A stretch of DNA of 64,000 nucleotides from Propionimicrobium sp. PCR01-08-3 (GTDB taxonomy: Bacteria; Actinomycetota; Actinomycetes; Propionibacteriales; Propionibacteriaceae). How positions within the stretch are numbered: position 1 is the first letter of the stretch; each line of letters starts with the position of its first letter. Below, one piece after another: positions 25,919 through 35,979 of this stretch. The DNA is taken from positions 1,178,001 to 1,242,000 of the forward strand of contig NZ_CP127390.1 of assembly GCF_030286045.1 (NCBI RefSeq), written 5' to 3'. The notes beneath the pieces were generated by a model that saw only the letters and a program-made list of their open reading frames with translations, made no database searches and had not been told where the DNA came from. Both the position numbers and the translations under genes were made by a program.

Positions 25919-27322
25919 GTGACTCATATGCACGTCGCCGGCGCTATCCATGCCGATGTTTCGTCTCCGGGCCCGCAGTGGCTGGAGCGTCCGGCCGACC
26001 CCAATGAACTCGATGCCGCCTTGTGGAGTGTGACGACCAAGCGGACCGCCGACGGTGTGGTCAGTAGCGGCGGAATACGTGTCACCGATGCCGTCGAACA
26101 GTTCGGCAGCCCGCTGTATTTGCTGGACGAACAAGACTTCCGCACCCGGGCCCGCGACTTTCGTGACGCCTTCGCCGGATGGACGGTCTACTACGCGGGC
26201 AAGGCCTTCCTGACCCGCACCATCGCGCGCTGGGTGGACGAAGAGGGCTTGTCGTTGGATGTCTGCTCGGCCGGCGAGCTGGCCACCGCTCTGGACGCGG
26301 GCTTCGATCCGGCACGCATCGGCATGCATGGCAACAACAAGAGCCTCGGCGAGTTGGCGACCGCGCTGGAGGCGGGCATCGGACGCATCATCGTCGACTC
26401 GCTGGACGAGCTCGACCGCATCGTCGGCCTGTGCGAGGCCAACGACTGGCATGCCAAGGTGATGGTGCGGGTGACCCCTGGCGTGGAGGCCCACACTCAC
26501 GAGTACATCGCGACCGCGCACGAGGATCAGAAGTTCGGCTTCTCGATCACCAACAATCAGGCCATGGTGGCGATGGTGCGTTGTCACTACGATCCGCACA
26601 TCACCTTGCTCGGCATTCACTCGCATATCGGTTCGCAGATCTTCGATACCGGTGGTTTCGAGGTGGCCGCCAAACGCACCATGAAACTGCTGTCGCAATT
26701 CACCGACGCCACCGGGACCCAACTGCCCGAGCTCGACCTGGGCGGCGGATTCGGCATTGCGTACACCAACCAGGATTCGCCCTCGACGGCCGACGAGTTG
26801 GCTGCCAACCTGCGCGAGATCGTCGAGCATGAGGCCCATGGTTACGGCATCACCGAGCCCAAGCTGTCCATCGAGCCGGGCCGGGCGATTGTCGGGCCCA
26901 GCGGCATGGCCATCTACACGGTGGGCACCGTGAAGCCGGTCGATCTCGAAGGCGGAGCCCAACGCGTCTATGTGAGCGTTGACGGCGGCATGAGCGATAA
27001 CATTCGTCCGGCCCTGTACGCAGCCGAGTATTCGGCGACGCTGGCCAACCGGGCGTCCCAGGCAGACACGATGCTCTGCCGAGTGGTGGGAAAGCACTGC
27101 GAGGGCGGCGACATTCTCGTCCACGACGTCTTTCTGCCCGCTGACGTGCATCCCGGAGACCTGCTCGCGGTGCCCGCGGCGGGCGCCTACAGCCGCGAGA
27201 TGGCAAGCAACTACAATCACACTCCACGGCCACCGGTGGTCGCGGTGAACGACGGCGCCACACAGGTTCTGCTGCGCCGGGAGACCTTGGAAGATCTGAT
27301 GGCATTGGATGTGGGGAAGTGA
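25919..27322 (+). CDS. lysA: Diaminopimelate decarboxylase
   Basis: A 467-residue PLP enzyme converting meso-diaminopimelate to L-lysine. The PLP lysine is in YYAGKAFLTRTIARW, the conserved HSHIGSQ follows, the phosphate-binding glycines are in DLGGGFGIAY, and EPGRAIVGPSG is intact. GTG 25919 is the start; GGGAG lies at 25903-25907, and ATG 25928 is an alternative. It is the first gene of a lysA-hom-thrH unit whose genes overlap or abut, linking the lysine and threonine branches of the aspartate pathway. A tandem repeat lies upstream. Confidence 0.94.
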   Translation: MTHMHVAGAIHADVSSPGPQWLERPADPNELDAALWSVTTKRTADGVVSSGGIRVTDAVEQFGSPLYLLDEQDFRTRARDFRDAFAGWTVYYAGKAFLTRTIARWVDEEGLSLDVCSAGELATALDAGFDPARIGMHGNNKSLGELATALEAGIGRIIVDSLDELDRIVGLCEANDWHAKVMVRVTPGVEAHTHEYIATAHEDQKFGFSITNNQAMVAMVRCHYDPHITLLGIHSHIGSQIFDTGGFEVAAKRTMKLLSQFTDATGTQLPELDLGGGFGIAYTNQDSPSTADELAANLREIVEHEAHGYGITEPKLSIEPGRAIVGPSGMAIYTVGTVKPVDLEGGAQRVYVSVDGGMSDNIRPALYAAEYSATLANRASQADTMLCRVVGKHCEGGDILVHDVFLPADVHPGDLLAVPAAGAYSREMASNYNHTPRPPVVAVNDGATQVLLRRETLEDLMALDVGK

Positions 27323-28647
27323 TGATGCGAGTGCGTCAGGAGGGTGCCGAGCCCCTGAAGGTGGCTTTGCTGGGATCGGGGACCGTGGGCACCCAGGTGG
27401 CCCGGCTGATCCTCGAGCACGGCGACGACTTCGCTGCGCGAATCGGCCACCCGCTTGAGCTCGTGGGCGTCGCCGTCCGCGATCTGACCAAGGAACGCGC
27501 CGGCGTGCCTCCCGAGCTGTTCACCGATGACCCACACGAACTGGTGCAACGCGGAGACATCGAGATCGTCATCGAACTCATCGGCGGCATCGAACCGGCC
27601 AAGAGCCTGGTTCTGGAGGCCATCGAGGCCGGCGCGTCGGTGGTGACCGCCAACAAGGCCTTGCTGGCCGCCCACGGCGCGGAGATCTTCGACGCGGCCG
27701 AACGTGCCGGCGTCGACGTCTATTACGAAGCAGCGGTGGCCGGCGCGATCCCGATCATCAGACCACTGCGGGAATCGCTGGTCGGCGACTCGATCAACCA
27801 GGTGATGGGTATCGTCAACGGCACCACGAACTACATCCTCGACAAGATGACCACCGAGCAGACCGACTATGAGGCTGCCTTGGTGCAGGCCCAGGATCTC
27901 GGGTTTGCCGAGGCCGACCCGACCGCCGACGTGGAGGGCCATGACGCCGCCGCGAAGGCCGCGTTGTTGGCGAGTCTCGCCTTCCACACCAGGGTGAACA
28001 GCGCAGACGTGCATTGCGAAGGCATCACCCGGATCGTCCCCGACGATATCCGGGCGGCCCGCGAGGTCGGCTGCGTGGTGAAGCTGGTCGCGATCGCCAG
28101 CCAGGTGGACGAGGCCGAGATCTCGGTTCGTGTGCACCCGGCGCTGATCCCGACCGGTCATCCACTCGCGGCGGTGGGCGGGGCCTATAACGCCATCTTC
28201 GTCGAGTCGGAGGCCGCCGGACGGCTGATGTTCCTCGGGCCGGGCGCCGGTGGCGCCCCCACGGCAAGCGCGGTGACCGGTGACCTCGTGGCGGTTGCGC
28301 GCAACCGGGTGCGCGGTGTGGCCGGCCCCAATCAAACCCACTACAACAAGCAGACAATCGCTCCGATGGGCGATGTGCGCACCCGGTACTTCCTGCGGCT
28401 GCGGGTGGTGGACGAGCCCGGCGTGCTCGCCGCCATCGCCGGCATCCTGGCCGGACACGGCATCTCGGTGCAAACGGTCCTGCAGTCCTCGTCGGACGAC
28501 GCCGCTCGCAGCGACGGGGAATCGGCCGAGTTGAGTCTGATGACGCATATGGCCGCCGAGGCCGATTTGATGGCCTGTCTGTCGCAGCTCAAGGCCAGCC
28601 CGAAGGTGCTCAGCGACGTCCGGATCTTGCGAGTGGAAGGCATGTAG
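27322..28647 (+). CDS. hom: Homoserine dehydrogenase
   Basis: A 441-residue enzyme reducing aspartate semialdehyde to homoserine. The N-terminal Rossmann motif is LLGSGTVGTQVA, the catalytic-domain segment GIVNGTTNYILDKM is diagnostic, and a C-terminal ACT domain (RLRVVDEPGVLAAIAGILA) is the likely site of threonine feedback. ATG 27322 overlaps the lysA stop (TGATG). GTG 27319 and ATG 27325 are possible alternatives. thrH follows with no gap. Confidence 0.94.
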   Translation: MMRVRQEGAEPLKVALLGSGTVGTQVARLILEHGDDFAARIGHPLELVGVAVRDLTKERAGVPPELFTDDPHELVQRGDIEIVIELIGGIEPAKSLVLEAIEAGASVVTANKALLAAHGAEIFDAAERAGVDVYYEAAVAGAIPIIRPLRESLVGDSINQVMGIVNGTTNYILDKMTTEQTDYEAALVQAQDLGFAEADPTADVEGHDAAAKAALLASLAFHTRVNSADVHCEGITRIVPDDIRAAREVGCVVKLVAIASQVDEAEISVRVHPALIPTGHPLAAVGGAYNAIFVESEAAGRLMFLGPGAGGAPTASAVTGDLVAVARNRVRGVAGPNQTHYNKQTIAPMGDVRTRYFLRLRVVDEPGVLAAIAGILAGHGISVQTVLQSSSDDAARSDGESAELSLMTHMAAEADLMACLSQLKASPKVLSDVRILRVEGM

Positions 28648-29271
28648 ATGCAGATAGCCTGTCTCGATCTGGAGGGCGTGCTCGTCCCCGAGATCTGGAT
28701 CGCGGTTGCCGAGACCACCGGCATCGACGAACTACGCCTCACCACGCGAGATGTCACCGACTACGACGAGTTGATGACCCACCGGCTGCGGGTGCTTGAC
28801 GAGCACGGCCTGAAACTGCCGCAGATTCAGAAGGTCATCGCCGGGCTGGGACCACTGCCCGGCGCCCGGGAGTTCGTGGACTGGCTACGCGAGCGCTATC
28901 AGGTGGTGATCTTGTCGGATACGTTCTACGAATTCGCCGAACCCCTGATGATCCAACTGGGCAGGCCGACCCTGTTCTGCCATCGGCTGGAGGTGGCGTC
29001 CGACGGACATGTCACCGGCTACAAGCTGCGGATGCCCGACCAGAAACGTCACGCGGTGCAGGCCTTCCAGTCGCTGAATTTCTGCTGCATCGCAGCGGGC
29101 GACTCTTACAACGACACCTCGATGCTCGGCCAGGCCGACGCCGGCATCCTGTTCAACGCGCCACAGCGGGTGATCGACGAGTTCGGGCAGTTCACCTCGA
29201 CGAGGGACTACGACGAGTTGCGCGTCGCCTTCGCCGCCGCGAGCGAGCAGATCGCCGCCGGACGCAGGTAG
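28648..29271 (+). CDS. thrH: Phosphoserine phosphatase/homoserine phosphotransferase ThrH
   Basis: A 207-residue HAD-superfamily enzyme. The sequence follows Pseudomonas ThrH closely: it opens MQIACLDLEGVLVPEIWIA with nucleophile Asp7, has LSDTFYEF (motif II Ser/Thr) and ends motif III/IV in AAGDSYNDTSML. ThrH dephosphorylates phosphoserine and can pass the phosphate to homoserine, so it may substitute for homoserine kinase. Its ATG abuts the hom stop, in the place where other actinobacteria carry thrC and thrB. That position argues for a threonine-pathway role here. No thrC is in the window. Confidence 0.93.
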   Translation: MQIACLDLEGVLVPEIWIAVAETTGIDELRLTTRDVTDYDELMTHRLRVLDEHGLKLPQIQKVIAGLGPLPGAREFVDWLRERYQVVILSDTFYEFAEPLMIQLGRPTLFCHRLEVASDGHVTGYKLRMPDQKRHAVQAFQSLNFCCIAAGDSYNDTSMLGQADAGILFNAPQRVIDEFGQFTSTRDYDELRVAFAAASEQIAAGRR

Positions 29272-29354
29272 CTGCGGCGGCGAGTCTTCGGAGCGTCGAT
29301 CGTGGCGCGGCAACTCGGCAACCGCAGATGTCGCGTTTTTGTTCGGGTGTTTGC

Positions 29355-29360
29355 TACTAT
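29355..29360 (+). promoter_or_regulatory. Candidate -10 box of rho, with a long leader
   Basis: TACTAT fits the -10 consensus. A transcript from about 29367 would have a leader of roughly 190 bases before rho. The leader contains a 45-codon reading frame (ATG 29391 to stop 29528) and a short GC hairpin just before the ribosome site. The -35 box is not clear. No supported gene lies in 29272-29555. Confidence 0.4.
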
Positions 29361-29555
29361 CGTCAACGCACGGCAAGTCGAATAGCCGTTATGCCTTTGA
29401 TTGTTCAGGGGCATGCGTCCTCTAGGACAAACCAATCATGCATCCGCGCATCTTCGTGTGCGATCTGTTGGGCTGCATACCTGCCCAGTTTGTGCCGGTC
29501 GGACGAGCATCACCACCTCTTTTGGTAAAGCCGCCTCGTGGCGGAAAGGAATCTT

Positions 29556-31505
29556 GTGAGCGAAACCTCTGCTGGCCCCAGGTCTGGATTGTCCACAATG
29601 CTGCTGCCTGAGCTGAAGAAGGTTGCCGCTGGTTTGGGCATCAAGGGTGCGAGCACCATGCGTAAGGCCGAACTTGTGGCTGCCATCCAGGCCACCCAAC
29701 AAGGCAGACGCCCGGCCGGCGCCGAGACCCGCCCCGCCCCCCGGAAGACCCGAACCTCCCAGAAGGCACCCCGGAACGACCAAGTTGTGGCCGAGCAGGC
29801 GCCGACTCAGTCCACCGACGAAACCGAGTCCGTCCCCAAGGCCGATGCCGTGGTATCCGGCGCACCGGACGAGACCACTTCCCGTACCCGCAGCCGCCGC
29901 CAGCGCTCTGCCGACAACGCCGGACGGAATCAGGCCCAGCAGCCGACACTCGCCGACGATCAGGCCGAGCAGCCTCGTGCCTCGCGCAACGAGCGCAGCC
30001 AGCGGCAGCGGACGGCCGAGAACCAGGCGGACACCTCCGGCGAGACCACGGCGTCCGATAACGACAATGCCGCCGAAGACAGCGTCGGCGCCCGGTTGGC
30101 CGCGTTGGGTCAAGACCCCAAGCTCCGCGAACGGCTGCGCGAGCGCGAGACCACCCGTGCGACGGGCGGCGAGAAGCGTGGCCAGGCGGCCGCCGAAGTC
30201 GCCAAGCAGCTGAGCACCGCCGGCGAGTCTCGTGGCCCCCGCAACTCCAACGACGACGATCAGGCCGGCGGCAACCGCCGCACCCGCAATCGCCGCCAGC
30301 GTGACCGCTCCAACCGCAGGCACCGCGGCAACTCCAACGAGTCCGAGCGGGTCGACGACTCGGTCCATGACGACGACGTTCTGGTCGAGGTCTCGGGCAT
30401 TCTCGATGTCTTGGACAACTACGCCTTCGTCCGCACCTCCGGCTATCTGGCCGGGCCGAACGACGCCTACGTGTCGCTGTCGATGGTGCGCCGCAACGGC
30501 CTGCGCAAGGGTGACGTCGTCACCGGCGCCATCAGGCAGGCCCGCGAGGGGGAGCGCCGCGAGAAGTACAACCCGCTGGTCCGTCTCGACACGGTGAACG
30601 GCCAGCCGCCCGAGAAGATGAAGGATCGAGCCGATTTCTCGAAGCTGACCCCGCTCTACCCGCAGCAGCGGTTGCGGATGGAGACCACTCAGCAGAACCT
30701 GACCGGACGCATCATCGACCTGATCAGCCCGATCGGCAAGGGCCAGCGCGGTCTGATCGTCTCGCCGCCGAAGGCCGGCAAGACGATGGTGATGCAGTCG
30801 ATCGCCAACTCGATCACCAGCAACAATCCCGAGGTGCACCTGATGGTGGTGCTGGTGGACGAACGGCCCGAGGAAGTCACCGACTTCCAGCGCACCACCA
30901 CCGGCGAGGTCATCGCGTCGACCTTCGACCGCCCGGCCGACGATCACACCTCGATCGCCGAGCTCGCCATCGAGCGTGCCAAGCGCCTGGTCGAGATGGG
31001 CCGCGATGTGGTGATCCTGCTCGACGGCATCACCAGGCTGGCCAGGGCCTACAACCTGGCGGCCCCGGCGTCCGGAAGGATTCTGTCCGGCGGCGTGGAT
31101 TCGGCCGCGCTGTACCCGCCGAAGAAGTTCTTCGGCGCCGCCCGCAATATCGAGAACGGCGGGTCGCTGACCATTCTCGCGACCGCGCTGGTGGAGACCG
31201 GATCCAAGATGGACGAGGTCATCTTCGAGGAGTTCAAGGGCACCGGCAATATGGAGCTCAAGCTCTCGCGCCAGCTGGCCGACAAGCGCATCTTCCCGGC
31301 CATCGACGTGGACGCGTCCAGCACCCGCCGCGAGGAGCTGCTGATGGGGCGCGCCGAACTCGACATCATCTGGAAGCTGCGCCGCGTGCTGGCCGGCATG
31401 GACGACCAGCAGTCGCTGGAGACCCTGCTCAGCCGGATGCGCAAGACCACCAGCAATCCGGAGTTCATCGTTTCCATCGCGAAGACGACACCGGGTGCGG
31501 TTTAG
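29556..31505 (+). CDS. rho: Transcription termination factor Rho
   Basis: A 649-residue hexameric RNA helicase that ends transcription. The N-terminal helical domain ([20 protein letters not shown]) is followed by a roughly 200-residue hydrophilic insertion rich in Arg, Asn, Asp and Gln, then the cold-shock RNA-binding domain ([16 protein letters not shown]), then the ATPase with Walker A SPPKAGKT near 403-410 and Walker [17 protein letters not shown]. The extra segment is typical of high-G+C Gram-positive Rho and adds RNA contacts. GTG 29556 is chosen because GAAAGGA lies 5 bases before it. Order rho-rpmE-prfA-prmC is conserved. Confidence 0.95.
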   Translation: MSETSAGPRSGLSTMLLPELKKVAAGLGIKGASTMRKAELVAAIQATQQGRRPAGAETRPAPRKTRTSQKAPRNDQVVAEQAPTQSTDETESVPKADAVVSGAPDETTSRTRSRRQRSADNAGRNQAQQPTLADDQAEQPRASRNERSQRQRTAENQADTSGETTASDNDNAAEDSVGARLAALGQDPKLRERLRERETTRATGGEKRGQAAAEVAKQLSTAGESRGPRNSNDDDQAGGNRRTRNRRQRDRSNRRHRGNSNESERVDDSVHDDDVLVEVSGILDVLDNYAFVRTSGYLAGPNDAYVSLSMVRRNGLRKGDVVTGAIRQAREGERREKYNPLVRLDTVNGQPPEKMKDRADFSKLTPLYPQQRLRMETTQQNLTGRIIDLISPIGKGQRGLIVSPPKAGKTMVMQSIANSITSNNPEVHLMVVLVDERPEEVTDFQRTTTGEVIASTFDRPADDHTSIAELAIERAKRLVEMGRDVVILLDGITRLARAYNLAAPASGRILSGGVDSAALYPPKKFFGAARNIENGGSLTILATALVETGSKMDEVIFEEFKGTGNMELKLSRQLADKRIFPAIDVDASSTRREELLMGRAELDIIWKLRRVLAGMDDQQSLETLLSRMRKTTSNPEFIVSIAKTTPGAV

Positions 31506-31534
31506 GGCATTTCGGGATTAAAACAGACACAATT

Positions 31535-31563
31535 TTGGTTGTGCCGATCGAGCGCGGTAAGAT
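31535..31563 (+). promoter_or_regulatory. Candidate rpmE promoter
   Basis: TTGGTT (31535-31540) and TAAGAT (31558-31563) are spaced by exactly 17 bases and lie 64 bases before the rpmE ATG, with an AGGAGA ribosome site in the leader. This allows rpmE to be expressed apart from rho. Confidence 0.6.
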
Positions 31564-31627
31564 CGCGCGACGGCGCCGGTTCACGTCCGAGCAGGTGGGC
31601 GACCCGGCACGATATCTAGGAGAAACC

Positions 31628-31837
31628 ATGAAGCAGTCGACTCATCCCGAGTACCACGACGTGAAGGTCGTGTGTACCTGCGGAAACCAGTTCGAGACCC
31701 GTAGCACCATCAAATCCGACGTCATGAGCGTCGATGTCTGCTCTGAGTGCCACCCCTTCTACACCGGCAAGCAGAAGATCCTCGACACCGGCGGCCGGGT
31801 CGCTCGCTTCGAGCGCCGCTACGGCAAGAAGAATTAG
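31628..31837 (+). CDS. rpmE: 50S ribosomal protein bL31, zinc-binding form
   Basis: A 69-residue ribosomal protein. Cys16, Cys18, Cys38 and Cys41 form the zinc site of the C+ type, and the [10 protein letters not shown] segment is highly conserved. AGGAGA at 31618-31623 lies 4 bases before the ATG. It has its own likely promoter and is followed by an intrinsic terminator, so it is a single-gene unit between rho and prfA. A zinc-free paralogue, if there is one, is not in this window. Confidence 0.96.
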   Translation: MKQSTHPEYHDVKVVCTCGNQFETRSTIKSDVMSVDVCSECHPFYTGKQKILDTGGRVARFERRYGKKN

Positions 31838-31848
31838 CAGTCTTCCAG

Positions 31849-31887
31849 CGGGCGCTGGCAGTGGTTTCCACTGCCGGCGCCCGTTTT
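31849..31887 (+). terminator. Intrinsic terminator after rpmE
   Basis: A 16-bp stem (31849-31864 with 31868-31883) with one T-G wobble, a 3-base loop and TTTT. It lies 12 bases after the rpmE stop. Confidence 0.9.
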
Positions 31888-32024
31888 CGTTGCAGATTGC
31901 AGCCGGAGGGCCGCTCGATCGTCCCGCCGCGATCTGCTGGGGACCGGTGAGATGGACGATCGACCGTTCCCCGATCCTTTCCTTTCTCTTAGAACTTGGC
32001 TGACGATGTCCTGCAGGAGGACCG

Positions 32025-33110
32025 ATGTTCGAAGCTGCCGAATCGATGCGTGCCGAGTACGCCGATGTGGAACAGCAGATGAGTGATCCGGCGGTGCTCG
32101 GTGACGTCAAACGTTCCCGCAGTGTCGGACGCCGCTATGCCGAGCTGGGCCAGATCATCAAGACCCTGGACGATTACGACCAATTGGCCGCCGACGAGCA
32201 AGCGGCCCGTGAACTGGCCGCAGAGGATCCCTCGTTCGCCGGCGAACAACAGACGATCGCCGAACAATTGGAGGCCGTCACCGAGAAACTGACGGCGCTG
32301 CTCGCGCCACGCGACCCCAACGACGACTGTGACGCCATCATGGAGATCAAATCGGGTGAGGGCGGTGAGGAGTCGGCGCTGTTCGCGGCCGACCTGCTCA
32401 ATATGTATGTGCGCTATTGCGAGCAGCGCGGGTTCAAGGTGCAGATCCTCGATTCGGAATCGACCGATCTGGGCGGGTTCAAGTCGGTGACTGCTGCTAT
32501 CAAGGCGTCGAAGAACCCCGAACCCGGGCAGGCGCCCTACGGGGTGTTGAAATTCGAGGGCGGCGTGCACCGCGTGCAGCGCGTCCCGGTTACGGAATCA
32601 CAAGGCCGGGTGCACACCTCGGCGGCCGGCGTGCTGGTGATGCCCGATGTCGACGACGACGAGATCGAGATCAACGAGGACGATCTGCGCATCGACGTCT
32701 ACCGGTCGAGCGGCAAGGGTGGCCAGGGAGTGAACACCACGGATTCGGCCGTGCGCATCACCCACCTTCCCTCCGGCATCGTGGTCACCTGCCAGGACGA
32801 GCGCAGCCAGTTGCAAAACAAGGAACAGGCATTGCGCATTCTGCGTGCCAGGCTGGTGGCCAAGGCCGAGGAAGAACAGGCTCAGCAGCAGGCCGCCGCG
32901 CGCAAGTCTCAGGTGCGCACGGTCGACCGCTCCGAGCGCATCCGCACCTACAACTTTCCCGAGAACCGCATCGCCGATCACCGGATCGGGTTCAAGGCGC
33001 ACAATCTCGATCAGGTGTTGGCCGGCGACCTGGAGCCGCTGATCTCGGCCCTTCAGGCGGCGGACCTCGAAGAACGCCTGTCGCATGTGGGGGAGAAGGC
33101 CGATCAGTGA
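32025..33110 (+). CDS. prfA: Peptide chain release factor 1
   Basis: A 361-residue class I release factor recognising UAG and UAA. The catalytic GGQ lies at residues 232-234 inside [16 protein letters not shown], which inserts into the peptidyl-transferase centre. The N-terminal coiled coil and central codon-recognition domain have normal length. A GGAGG ribosome site is just upstream of ATG 32025. The stop overlaps the start of prmC, whose product methylates the Gln of GGQ, so the modifier and its substrate are translationally linked. Confidence 0.96.
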   Translation: MFEAAESMRAEYADVEQQMSDPAVLGDVKRSRSVGRRYAELGQIIKTLDDYDQLAADEQAARELAAEDPSFAGEQQTIAEQLEAVTEKLTALLAPRDPNDDCDAIMEIKSGEGGEESALFAADLLNMYVRYCEQRGFKVQILDSESTDLGGFKSVTAAIKASKNPEPGQAPYGVLKFEGGVHRVQRVPVTESQGRVHTSAAGVLVMPDVDDDEIEINEDDLRIDVYRSSGKGGQGVNTTDSAVRITHLPSGIVVTCQDERSQLQNKEQALRILRARLVAKAEEEQAQQQAAARKSQVRTVDRSERIRTYNFPENRIADHRIGFKAHNLDQVLAGDLEPLISALQAADLEERLSHVGEKADQ

Positions 33111-33979
33111 GTACTCCGCTGGCCGGCGATCGGCCGGGGGCCGTGCTGCGTGCCGGGGCAAGCGTGCTGGCCACCGCCGGGCTGCCTTCCCCCGAAGCGG
33201 ACGCAAGGACACTGCTGATGCACGCCGGCCGCCTGTCCGCCACCGGACTGGTGACCGCCCGATCGATCGATGTCGATGTGCAGGAGCGTTTTCACGAACT
33301 GATTGCCGGGCGCGCGTCCGGGCTACCGGTGCAGTACCTCACCGGTGAGGCCTGGTTCAGGCGGGTCCGGCTCGAAATCGGGCCGGGAGTTTTCATTCCC
33401 CGGCCGGAGACCGAATTGGTGGCCGGCGCCGCCATCGACGAGGCCAAGAGGCATCCCGGTTCGCTGGCGGTGGAATTGTGCGCCGGATCGGGCGCCATCA
33501 GCGCAGCGATTCTCGACGAGGCACCCCTGACCCGGGTGATAGCCGTGGAGAAAGATCCGGTCGCGGCCATCTGGCTGCGCCGTAACCTGGCCGGTTCCTC
33601 GACCGAGATCGTCGAGGCCGACATGGCTGAAGCGCTGCCCGAAGAGTCGGGGCAAGCAGCGGTCGTTGTGGCCAATCCTCCCTATGTCCCGTTGTCGCAG
33701 CGTCCCGAATTGCCGATTGACGTGCAACGGCACGACCCCGAGATGGCACTGTTCGCGTCCGATAACGGCTTGGCCGCGATCAGGGTGGTGATCGAGCAGG
33801 CCGCGCGGCTGCTTCGTCCGGACGGACTGGTGGTGATCGAACACGGGGACGATCAACAGCCCGCCGTGCTCGACGAATTGCGCCTGGGCCACTTCACCGA
33901 GGTCGCCGGACACGCCGACCTCGCCGAGCGGCCACGTTTCGTTACCGGGCGGCGCGTGCCAGGATGGGACGGTGAGTGA
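33107..33979 (+). CDS. prmC: Release factor glutamine methyltransferase
   Basis: A 290-residue SAM-dependent enzyme that methylates the GGQ glutamine of release factors. NPPY at 190-193 contacts the target Gln, and the SAM-binding segment [14 protein letters not shown] is clear. GTG 33107 overlaps the prfA stop (GTGA), and the 3' end overlaps the sua5-like gene by 8 bases. The frame is open much further upstream inside prfA, but that part is a shadow. Confidence 0.93.
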   Translation: MSTPLAGDRPGAVLRAGASVLATAGLPSPEADARTLLMHAGRLSATGLVTARSIDVDVQERFHELIAGRASGLPVQYLTGEAWFRRVRLEIGPGVFIPRPETELVAGAAIDEAKRHPGSLAVELCAGSGAISAAILDEAPLTRVIAVEKDPVAAIWLRRNLAGSSTEIVEADMAEALPEESGQAAVVVANPPYVPLSQRPELPIDVQRHDPEMALFASDNGLAAIRVVIEQAARLLRPDGLVVIEHGDDQQPAVLDELRLGHFTEVAGHADLAERPRFVTGRRVPGWDGE

Positions 33980-34796
33980 GTTGTCCACGACACCCGATTC
34001 GTCCGAGGAACGAGGGCAGCCGCCGAAGTGGCGGCGCTTCGATCTCTCGGCCGACCAACACGACCAGGGCCTGCAGGCCGCGCAGCAGGCGCTGGCCGCG
34101 GGGCAGCTGGTGGTGCTGCCGACCGATACCGTCTACGGCATCGCGGCAGACGCTCTGCAGCCCGATGCGGTTCAGGGGCTGCTTGACGCGAAGCACCGGG
34201 GACGCGATATGCCGCCGCCGGTGCTGATCGCCGAAGCCGCCATGTTGCGCGCCCTGGTCGCCGACGTAACGGTCGAGGTCGACGCACTGATCAACCGATT
34301 CTGGCCGGGAGCCCTCACCTTGATCATGAAGGCCCAGCCGAGTCTGCGGATGGATCTGGGCAAGACCGAGGGCACCATCGCCGTGCGGGTGCCCGATCAG
34401 GCCGAGACCCGGGAATTGCTCCGGCAGACCGGGCCACTGGCCGTGAGCAGCGCCAACATCTCGGGCCGGTCACCGGCAACCAGCATCGACGAGGCCATCG
34501 AGCAACTCGGAGATTCGGTGGCCGTGTACCTGGACGGCGGGACGACCCCCGGGCCGACCGCCTCCACGATCATCGATCTGGCCGGCGCCACGAACGGACG
34601 AATCGTCCGCGCCGGAGTGCTGGGATACGCGCAACTCGCCACCGTGATGCCGAACCTTGCCGACATCGCGGCCCCGCAGGCGCCCGAGCCGGCGCCGAGT
34701 GCGGAGCCACAGCCCGAACCGGAGTCATCAGAAGACCTCGCGGCCGGGCCGCCGTCACCATCCGAACCCGTACCCGAGCAGACGCCGGATGCGTGA
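33972..34796 (+). CDS. L-threonylcarbamoyladenylate synthase (Sua5/YrdC)
   Basis: A 274-residue YrdC-fold enzyme. It makes threonylcarbamoyl-AMP from threonine, bicarbonate and ATP for the t6A37 modification of ANN-decoding tRNAs. Motifs seen are [15 protein letters not shown] and [14 protein letters not shown]. The usual KxR motif region is seen as [14 protein letters not shown], where the residues after the Arg differ from the common KxR-(S/P)-x-x-x-P pattern. Residues about 235-274 form a Pro/Glu/Ser tail without family counterpart. GTG 33972 and the stop overlap both neighbours by 8 bases. Confidence 0.88.
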   Translation: MSELSTTPDSSEERGQPPKWRRFDLSADQHDQGLQAAQQALAAGQLVVLPTDTVYGIAADALQPDAVQGLLDAKHRGRDMPPPVLIAEAAMLRALVADVTVEVDALINRFWPGALTLIMKAQPSLRMDLGKTEGTIAVRVPDQAETRELLRQTGPLAVSSANISGRSPATSIDEAIEQLGDSVAVYLDGGTTPGPTASTIIDLAGATNGRIVRAGVLGYAQLATVMPNLADIAAPQAPEPAPSAEPQPEPESSEDLAAGPPSPSEPVPEQTPDA

Positions 34797-35895
34797 ATAT
34801 CTGCTGGTGATGCTGACAGCCGCGGCGACGACGTACTTGTTGTCGGGGCTGTGCCGGGCGACCGCGACGAGGTTCGGCATCGAGGCGCAGCCGCGCGTGC
34901 GCGACGTACATACTCGTCCGACTCCCTATCTCGGGGGAGTCGCCATGCTGGCAGGCGTGGCGGTGGCATTTCTGCTGGGGTCGATGATGCCCTTCCTGGG
35001 GCGTCACCAGGTCGTCACCAAGGATTCGCTCGGCATCCTCGCGGCCGCCGCGGTGATCTGCATCGTCGGTGTCATCGACGACATCATCGACCTGCCCGCC
35101 ATCGCCAAGGTGGCCGGTCAGGTGCTGGCGGCGGGCGTGGCGGTGCTCTTCGGTGTGCGGATGTACTGGATCTCGCTGCCCACCCGGATCATCGCCCTCG
35201 ATCAGGCAACCTCGATCATCATCACGGTGGTGTTCATCTTCGTCTGCGTGAACGCGATCAACGTGATGGACGGCCTCGACGGCCTGGCCGCCGGCGTGGT
35301 GGCGATCGGTGCGTCCGCCATGTTCATCTACACCTATGTGCTGGCCCGGGAGCAGAACCTGGTGGTGGCGACCACAGCGAGCCTGGTGTCGGTGACCACC
35401 ACAGGAATTTGTCTGGGCTTTCTACCGCACAATTTTCACCCGGCCAGGATGTTCATGGGCGATGCCGGATCGATGCTGCTGGGTTTGCTTCTTTCCTGTT
35501 CGTCGTTGTCATTCACGGGTCAGATCGATTCGCAGTCGCTGAGCCCACAGACCACCGGCGTGCTGCCGTATTGGCTGCCCCTGGCCCTGCCGTTCGCGAT
35601 CATGGCTTTGCCACTTTTTGATCTTGCGGCTGCATATATTCGTCGAACTTGGCAGGGGAAATGGTGGTTCGTCGCCGACAAACAGCACCTGCACCACCGG
35701 CTTCTGAAACGCGGGCATTCGGTAGTCAACGCGGTTTTCGTGATCTATCTGTGGACTGGCGTCATCGCATACGGGGTGATTGCACTTGGCTTGGTGCAAG
35801 CCCCGTTCGCGTTGGCTATTATCGCCGGAGGGGCGCTGATCGCGACCGTCGTGACGCTCAACCCCGGGCATCGTGCCGAGAAGAAAACGAACTAA
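34789..35895 (+). CDS. wecA: Undecaprenyl-phosphate GlcNAc-1-phosphate transferase
   Basis: A 368-residue membrane enzyme of the MraY/WecA/TagO family, which links a GlcNAc-1-phosphate to polyprenyl phosphate and so starts cell-wall glycan (teichoic acid or arabinogalactan-like) synthesis. About ten to eleven helices are seen. Diagnostic loops are GVIDDIIDLPA, NAINVMDGLDGLAAG, MFMGDAGSM and the HLHHRLLKRG His-rich loop that distinguishes WecA from MraY. ATG 34789 overlaps the sua5-like stop by 8 bases. It is followed by the ATP synthase operon. Confidence 0.92.
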   Translation: MREYLLVMLTAAATTYLLSGLCRATATRFGIEAQPRVRDVHTRPTPYLGGVAMLAGVAVAFLLGSMMPFLGRHQVVTKDSLGILAAAAVICIVGVIDDIIDLPAIAKVAGQVLAAGVAVLFGVRMYWISLPTRIIALDQATSIIITVVFIFVCVNAINVMDGLDGLAAGVVAIGASAMFIYTYVLAREQNLVVATTASLVSVTTTGICLGFLPHNFHPARMFMGDAGSMLLGLLLSCSSLSFTGQIDSQSLSPQTTGVLPYWLPLALPFAIMALPLFDLAAAYIRRTWQGKWWFVADKQHLHHRLLKRGHSVVNAVFVIYLWTGVIAYGVIALGLVQAPFALAIIAGGALIATVVTLNPGHRAEKKTN

Positions 35896-35932
35896 CCGCA
35901 TTAAGAGGTACGTGATCTGTGATCAAATGCCC

Positions 35933-35938
35933 TACACT
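35933..35938 (+). promoter_or_regulatory. Candidate -10 box of the ATP synthase operon
   Basis: TACACT lies 42 bases before the first gene of the ATP synthase cluster, with a GAGGAGG ribosome site in the resulting leader. No clear -35 box is seen at normal spacing. Confidence 0.45.
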
Positions 35939-35979
35939 CGAATTCAACGGTCGCATGGTTTCATCAATGAGGAGGTGCC

